This document shows, one piece after another, positions 7,141 to 10,377 of a stretch of 10,377 bases of DNA. Positions within the stretch are counted from its first letter, which is position 1. Each line of letters begins with the position of its first letter. The translations under genes and the position numbers were made by a program. The DNA is taken from positions 1-10,377 of the forward strand of contig NBLI01000151.1 of the NCBI GenBank assembly GCA_002084535.1, read 5' to 3'. Below the pieces are notes generated by a model. It saw nothing but the letters and a program-made list of their open reading frames with translations. It was not told the origin of the DNA and did no database searches. The DNA is from Candidatus Zhuqueibacterota bacterium 4572_119 (GTDB taxonomy: Bacteria > Zhuqueibacterota > Zhuqueibacteria > Thermofontimicrobiales > Thermofontimicrobiaceae).

Positions 7141-7872
7141 TCACTTTTCCTCCACCGTGAAATCATCAAAATAACAATAGGAATCTGCTTTTGTCCAAAG
7201 CCCAATTTTTCCCGCATCCGTAAAACTATCGTCTTCAGCTTCCAGGTAGAGTTGACCGTCATAGTAACATTTAATTTCAGTTCCAACATGCTCAACTTTA
7301 ATAGTGTGCCACTCATTGCTGGTTATTAGCAGGCTGTAGCTTTTTAACTGTTTTCGATTTCCATTGATAACTTTATAAACGCGATAATTATTTTCCAGTG
7401 GATTGGCACGGCAAATGTAATAATTATTTTCATCCATATAACGCCATACAGGACCTCCGCCCTGATCTTCCTTGCCTTTGATCGCTTTAAATTTAACTGA
7501 TAATGCAATGTCCTTAAAATTTGTTTCTTTTGCCACGGCAATATCAAAATGATAACCAAAATTTTCCATTGAAGTTTGCGCCAGAACTTTATTTTTTTCT
7601 GTTTCAGCTTTTTCCACCGCCACTTCCCATTTACCTAATTTGCCTTTGCCGGTCATAGCTGCTTCCCAGCCACTGGGAATACTACCAGGCAGACATTCAT
7701 CAAAATTATAGGAGAGTGTCTTTGTTTGAGCTGTCACTGCCTTATTTACCTGTTGAGTCTCAGCAATTGCTGTTTCCTTTTCTTCTGGTTTTTGGGATTG
7801 ACAATTAATGGCGAAAATAGAAAAAAGTAAAAACATGAAAAAAATTGAAATAAGATGTTTTTTAAGCTTCAT
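7141..7872 (-). CDS. Lipoprotein with laminin-G / DUF1080-like sandwich domain
   Basis: This 243-residue protein is predicted to be exported and lipid-anchored. The signal peptide (1-23) has the basic start MKLKKH, a hydrophobic core, and ends AINC with Cys24; the Asn at -1 is not canonical for a lipobox. A low-complexity Glu/Lys/Gln linker (about 25-50) leads to a single beta-sandwich-like domain (about 52-240). The pattern there, GKWEVA, a GGGPVWRYMDENNYY block at about 138-152, NEWHTIKVEHVG, GKIGLWTKADS and FDDFTVEE at the end, resembles the concanavalin-like fold of 3-keto-disaccharide hydrolase/DUF1080 and LamG proteins. No catalytic residues can be named, so ligand binding, perhaps to sugar, is only inferred. 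The start is supported by AAGGAG (7880-7885) seven bases upstream of the ATG. The stop overlaps the GTG of the barrel gene by four bases (GTGA), suggesting a former surface operon. Confidence 0.8.
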   Translation of the reverse strand: MKLKKHLISIFFMFLLFSIFAINCQSQKPEEKETAIAETQQVNKAVTAQTKTLSYNFDECLPGSIPSGWEAAMTGKGKLGKWEVAVEKAETEKNKVLAQTSMENFGYHFDIAVAKETNFKDIALSVKFKAIKGKEDQGGGPVWRYMDENNYYICRANPLENNYRVYKVINGNRKQLKSYSLLITSNEWHTIKVEHVGTEIKCYYDGQLYLEAEDDSFTDAGKIGLWTKADSYCYFDDFTVEEK

Positions 7873-7918
7873 GGTAATTCTCCTTATATTGTTTTTTTTA
7901 ATAGACTTTTGACTTGTG

Positions 7919-7948
7919 ATTATCTTAACCTGAGTAAGCCAGAACCAA
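7919..7948 (-). promoter_or_regulatory. Candidate sigma-70-type promoter for the lipoprotein gene
   Basis: On the minus strand TTGGTT (7943-7948) is followed after 18 bases by GATAAT (7919-7924). This would give a leader of about 40 bases before the ATG at 7872. The boxes are imperfect and the 164-base gap (7873-8036) is very AT-rich, so this is a weak prediction. No convincing terminator for the upstream GTPase gene was seen in the same gap. Confidence 0.3.
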
Positions 7949-8036
7949 TAAAAAGCAGACTAATGTCGAGATTTAAGATTAATACAAAAATATTTTGGCA
8001 TTTTTTCTTAATATCAGGCTTAATCATTTTTAAATT

Positions 8037-9449
8037 TTAAGTTAAAACCTGAATTATATCCACTAGCATTTTCTCTAATTCTACTTGGAGTCTTGCATTA
8101 TCCCGATTTCTTTTTTTCCTGATTACCACAAATAACCTGTTGAGCTCCTTTCTCTGGATGCTGTTTAAATTTTTAACCAGTCTCTGATCATTACCCCGCG
8201 ATTGCAGAATAATTTTCTCTCTGCGGCTATGAGCAAAATCGTGGATATTCTTGTAATGAAGCAAAGCCCGGTCAAGTAAAATCCAGGGGAAATTTGGATT
8301 TTTGTGCGGACCAATTTTGATTATTTTATTCCCCCGCCACATATCGATAATACTATCAATTGAAACAAATCGCCTCGCTGAAAAATAAAAAGCAGAGGCT
8401 GCGCCAATAGAACCGCCAATTAGTGTGCCGGTCATAAACGAAGCTCCCCCAACTCCAGCGTCAACAAAACCACCAACTGTCGCGCCGGCGACAGCGCCCA
8501 GTCCGATTATCTGTTTTGGTGAAAGACCGAGAATATTCCACGTCGTTTTCGCGAATAAATCCTGTTCAAAAACTGGCTGCGACAGTTCATTTTCAACAGT
8601 CTGAACTTTGCGATGCTTGTACAATGACTCTACACTTCTTCTTGCTTTTCGCTCCCTGTTACGCAGATAATCATGAAACTGATTTTGTATCTTGATTTTA
8701 TGATCTTCCGGGTTTTCCTTTTTGTCTAAAGTAATTTCCTGTTCATAGGTTAATTCATCAATTATCAGTTTGGCGATTATCTTTGCTGCTTCCCGTTGTC
8801 TTCGCTGCCAGTCTGATTTCAACAAATTAATCGACACGGTAATCATTTCACGCCACGGTTCATGCAATTCGCGAAACGCTTCCAGCAACCTGATACGATC
8901 TAAAAACCGGACCTGGTTAGCGTTGAAGTCGCGCACCACACTGAAATATTGGTCAAGTGCCGGGCGCCACTCATCCGAAAAATCTCCTTCTCCGATTTTA
9001 TTGATCAGCGCCATTCTCGGCTGACCGGTCCAGCGTAAAATTTCCATCTCGGCTTCATAATTCTTTCGAAATGGTTTGGCGCCGTCCACAACATAAAGTA
9101 TCCCAGAACCAGCCAATATGGGTTTTAGCAGCCGACACTCATCAATAAAATCTTTTTTCTTTTCAAATTTCTGAACAAACTTTTCAATAACATCGCGGCG
9201 GTTCGAAACTGAAGTTTCCTTTCGTCTTAACCACGCTAATGCTCTCGTTGCATGCTGGAAACCCGGTGTGTCAATCAAAATCATCAGCGTTTTGCCGTCA
9301 ACACGAAATGGGAATTCCAGGCAGAACTTTGTTGAGCCTGGTCTCTCATCGATAACCACAGAATCATCTTCTGATAGCGTGGATACAATGCTGGACTTCC
9401 CCTTGTTCACCCTGCCAATGACTGTAAATTTTGGAACCTGCAATGTCAT
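8037..9449 (-). CDS. DUF3482-type GTPase of the DUF2868/DUF3482 membrane pair
   Basis: This is a TRAFAC-class GTP-binding protein, 470 residues from the ATG at 9449. The start is chosen because ATGA overlaps the upstream stop and GGAGG lies four bases before it. An upstream in-frame start would add 22 residues that merely reread the previous gene. The G1 P-loop is GRVNKGKSS (12-20). A G2-like RPGST is at 37-41 with T40, G3 is DTPG at 60-63, and the G4 position reads NKIG (150-153) in place of the usual NKxD. A charged region rich in Arg, Lys and Glu (about 215-290) may be helical. A glycine-zipper-like hydrophobic segment (about 315-355) suggests membrane insertion or close association. The C-terminus is basic. 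Its constant partner in other bacteria is DUF2868, found here immediately upstream. The cellular role is unknown. Confidence 0.85.
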   Translation of the reverse strand: MTLQVPKFTVIGRVNKGKSSIVSTLSEDDSVVIDERPGSTKFCLEFPFRVDGKTLMILIDTPGFQHATRALAWLRRKETSVSNRRDVIEKFVQKFEKKKDFIDECRLLKPILAGSGILYVVDGAKPFRKNYEAEMEILRWTGQPRMALINKIGEGDFSDEWRPALDQYFSVVRDFNANQVRFLDRIRLLEAFRELHEPWREMITVSINLLKSDWQRRQREAAKIIAKLIIDELTYEQEITLDKKENPEDHKIKIQNQFHDYLRNRERKARRSVESLYKHRKVQTVENELSQPVFEQDLFAKTTWNILGLSPKQIIGLGAVAGATVGGFVDAGVGGASFMTGTLIGGSIGAASAFYFSARRFVSIDSIIDMWRGNKIIKIGPHKNPNFPWILLDRALLHYKNIHDFAHSRREKIILQSRGNDQRLVKNLNSIQRKELNRLFVVIRKKRNRDNARLQVELEKMLVDIIQVLT

Positions 9450-10377
9450 TCGTCCTCCATCATCGAGACAACCCATAAATAAGGATCGGCTAATCTTGTT
9501 ATTTCTTCCTTCCATGAACGCAAATCGGAGGGTAAGGGCGGTTTCCAGTTTTTCTCCGCGTCCACATTTATCATGCCAATAATTATCTGCCGGTCAGCGC
9601 GGGTAACCTCTCGCAATTGCTGTAAAAAATAAATTATTGCCGTCGGCGCTTCCCAGGATTCAGCTAATATTAAAATCGGTTGTGTTTCTTTTTGCTCTTT
9701 AATTGATTTGTATGTTGCAGCATCTGATGAATTATAATCAAAACCACCGGCAGAAAAATTATCACTAATTTTCCAGCCAAAACGAAGGTCGATCAATTTT
9801 TGAATATCCGAGTCTGCGATATCCAAATCACCCCATTTTATTATTGTGCAGATTTTATTTTTATTATTTGCTTTGAATTCCGCAGCGGTGAAATAAATAC
9901 TTTCATGAATTTTGTCCGTTGTATTTATTGCGCCGGTCTCCACCAATGGTCGCGTTAACCGGTCATAAAGAGATTCAAAATCAGCAGATTTCAAAGGTAA
10001 TTTATTCAGTGAAATTTTCAATTTTATTTTTGCAAAAGAAAGAATGACGAAACGCGGTAACAAGCCGTAAAAAATCAGAGAAAATACAAGAAACAACCAC
10101 CATCTGCCAACAATTGCCGCGTGTGGTATCGTTGCTGAATTTCGCGTCCCAAGGTACTCAGCATTTAGCCGGAAATAACGACTAACTTCAACCAGTTCCA
10201 GAGAAGGCACCGCGTCAGGGAAAAAGGAAGCCCAGGGAATAGCGATTATGCCAATTATTTTATGAAACGTTGCGGCGCTAATTTGCAAAGTGGTATTCCA
10301 GGCAAAAGCCAGATCTGAAAAAGATATTAAATACAAGCAGGTAGCCAAAGCGCCAATATTGAATGCCAGGCTGAATC
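9446..10377 (-). CDS. DUF2868-type membrane protein (partial, 5' end outside window)
   Basis: The last 309 residues are visible, and the frame is open to the window edge, so the N-terminus is missing. The first hydrophobic stretch contains LAFNIGALAT and SDLAFAWNTTL (residues 3-30), followed by AIPWASFFPDAVPSLELVEVSRYF (about 45-68) as two characteristic blocks. A further helix spans about 92-112 (WWLFLVF...YGLLPRF). These are hallmarks of DUF2868 inner-membrane proteins. A soluble domain follows, including PILILAESWEAP (233-244) and a C-terminal LADPYLWVV segment (295-303). The stop overlaps the GTPase start as ATGA (9446-9449), so the two products are almost certainly made together, and a membrane receptor/GTPase complex is a reasonable inference. 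No function is established that I know of. Confidence 0.85.
   Translation of the reverse strand, partial: FSLAFNIGALATCLYLISFSDLAFAWNTTLQISAATFHKIIGIIAIPWASFFPDAVPSLELVEVSRYFRLNAEYLGTRNSATIPHAAIVGRWWLFLVFSLIFYGLLPRFVILSFAKIKLKISLNKLPLKSADFESLYDRLTRPLVETGAINTTDKIHESIYFTAAEFKANNKNKICTIIKWGDLDIADSDIQKLIDLRFGWKISDNFSAGGFDYNSSDAATYKSIKEQKETQPILILAESWEAPTAIIYFLQQLREVTRADRQIIIGMINVDAEKNWKPPLPSDLRSWKEEITRLADPYLWVVSMMEDE

Larger units (their letters stand above)
4826..7144 (-). pseudogene. CBM9-like + DUF5916 outer-membrane beta-barrel protein, interrupted by two in-frame stops
   Basis: The intact family member would be an outer-membrane barrel with an N-terminal carbohydrate-binding-like domain; its substrate is unknown. 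Numbering from the GTG at 7144, a signal peptide lies at about 59-77 (cleavage near A77|Q78), the CBM9-like domain at about 85-235 (RVDGDLSDLCW, NPNGAREDV, WFAEIVIPF) and the DUF5916 barrel from about 295. The barrel includes the hallmarks SDRSQINLSRF and PEKREFFLEG (346-369). After codon 627 come two TAA codons (5258-5263). The same frame then stays open for 143 codons and holds the expected family C-terminus (YTFRGRKIAIGGETSWG, GQWNNDDEE, LVWRFTY), so the whole would be about 770 residues. The 20 or so codons before the stops do not resemble the family. The GTG start overlaps the upstream lipoprotein stop (GTGA), but the first 58 codons cross a repeat-like element and a hairpin. Probably a pseudogene; a truncated product is possible. 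Confidence 0.8.

Noticed and set aside
7984..7992. Bacteroidetes-type -7 promoter element TAnnTTTG on the minus strand
   Set aside because: The -7 match is good, but no TTG element lies at the expected distance upstream and the spacer is very AT-rich.
8477..8494. CTGTCGC/GCGACAG hairpin in the GTPase gene
   Set aside because: It arises from GC-rich Gly/Ala codons of the glycine-zipper segment. Short stems of this kind are expected there by chance.
9450..9515. Upstream extension of the GTPase start to 9515
   Set aside because: The added 22 residues lie wholly within the DUF2868 coding region, while the ATGA start at 9449 has GGAGG before it and places the P-loop close to the N-terminus as usual.

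Overview
The window is about 10.4 kb of AT-rich bacterial DNA, and every gene I can support lies on the minus strand, so transcription runs from high to low coordinates. The organism looks Gram-negative. Evidence is an outer-membrane beta-barrel of the CBM9/DUF5916 type, two lipoproteins with N-terminal lipoboxes, purine-rich Shine-Dalgarno (SD) sites, and a signal peptide of the '...A|Q' kind common in the Bacteroidetes/Calditrichaeota/KSB1-like (FCB) lineages. This placement is inference from protein style only.

In order of transcription: (1) 10377-8037 holds a two-gene module, a membrane protein of the DUF2868 type (5' end outside the window) and a DUF3482-type GTPase, joined by an ATGA stop/start overlap. 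(2) 7872-7141 encodes a lipoprotein with a laminin-G/DUF1080-like sandwich domain. (3) 7144-4826 is a CBM9 + DUF5916 outer-membrane barrel gene that appears broken. It carries two consecutive in-frame TAA codons about 80% of the way along, after which the same frame resumes to the normal family C-terminus. Its 5' end reads through a repeat-like element and a terminator-like hairpin. (4) 4734-622 is an apparent operon: a COG1840-type ferric-ion-family solute-binding lipoprotein, a fused two-domain permease overlapping it by 16 bases, and a NapH/NosR/FtrD-like membrane polyferredoxin. No ABC ATPase gene is present between these genes or after them in the window. (5) 501-1 is the 5' part of the NAD(P)HX epimerase gene nnrE, which runs off the window.

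A plausible reading of block 4 is a metal (probably iron) acquisition locus in which a periplasmic binding lipoprotein delivers substrate to the permease while a membrane iron-sulfur protein supplies electrons for reduction. The ATPase would have to come from elsewhere. The least understood block is the DUF2868/DUF3482 pair, a membrane protein coupled to a GTPase with no assigned function that I know of.

The most notable non-coding structures are a perfect 13-bp inverted repeat with a 3-base loop near the 5' end of the permease gene (3636-3664), and a long imperfect stem-loop just upstream of the binding-protein ribosome site (4756-4812). No tRNA, rRNA, CRISPR array, insertion sequence or transposase was seen. 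No gene-free stretch exceeds about 165 bases.
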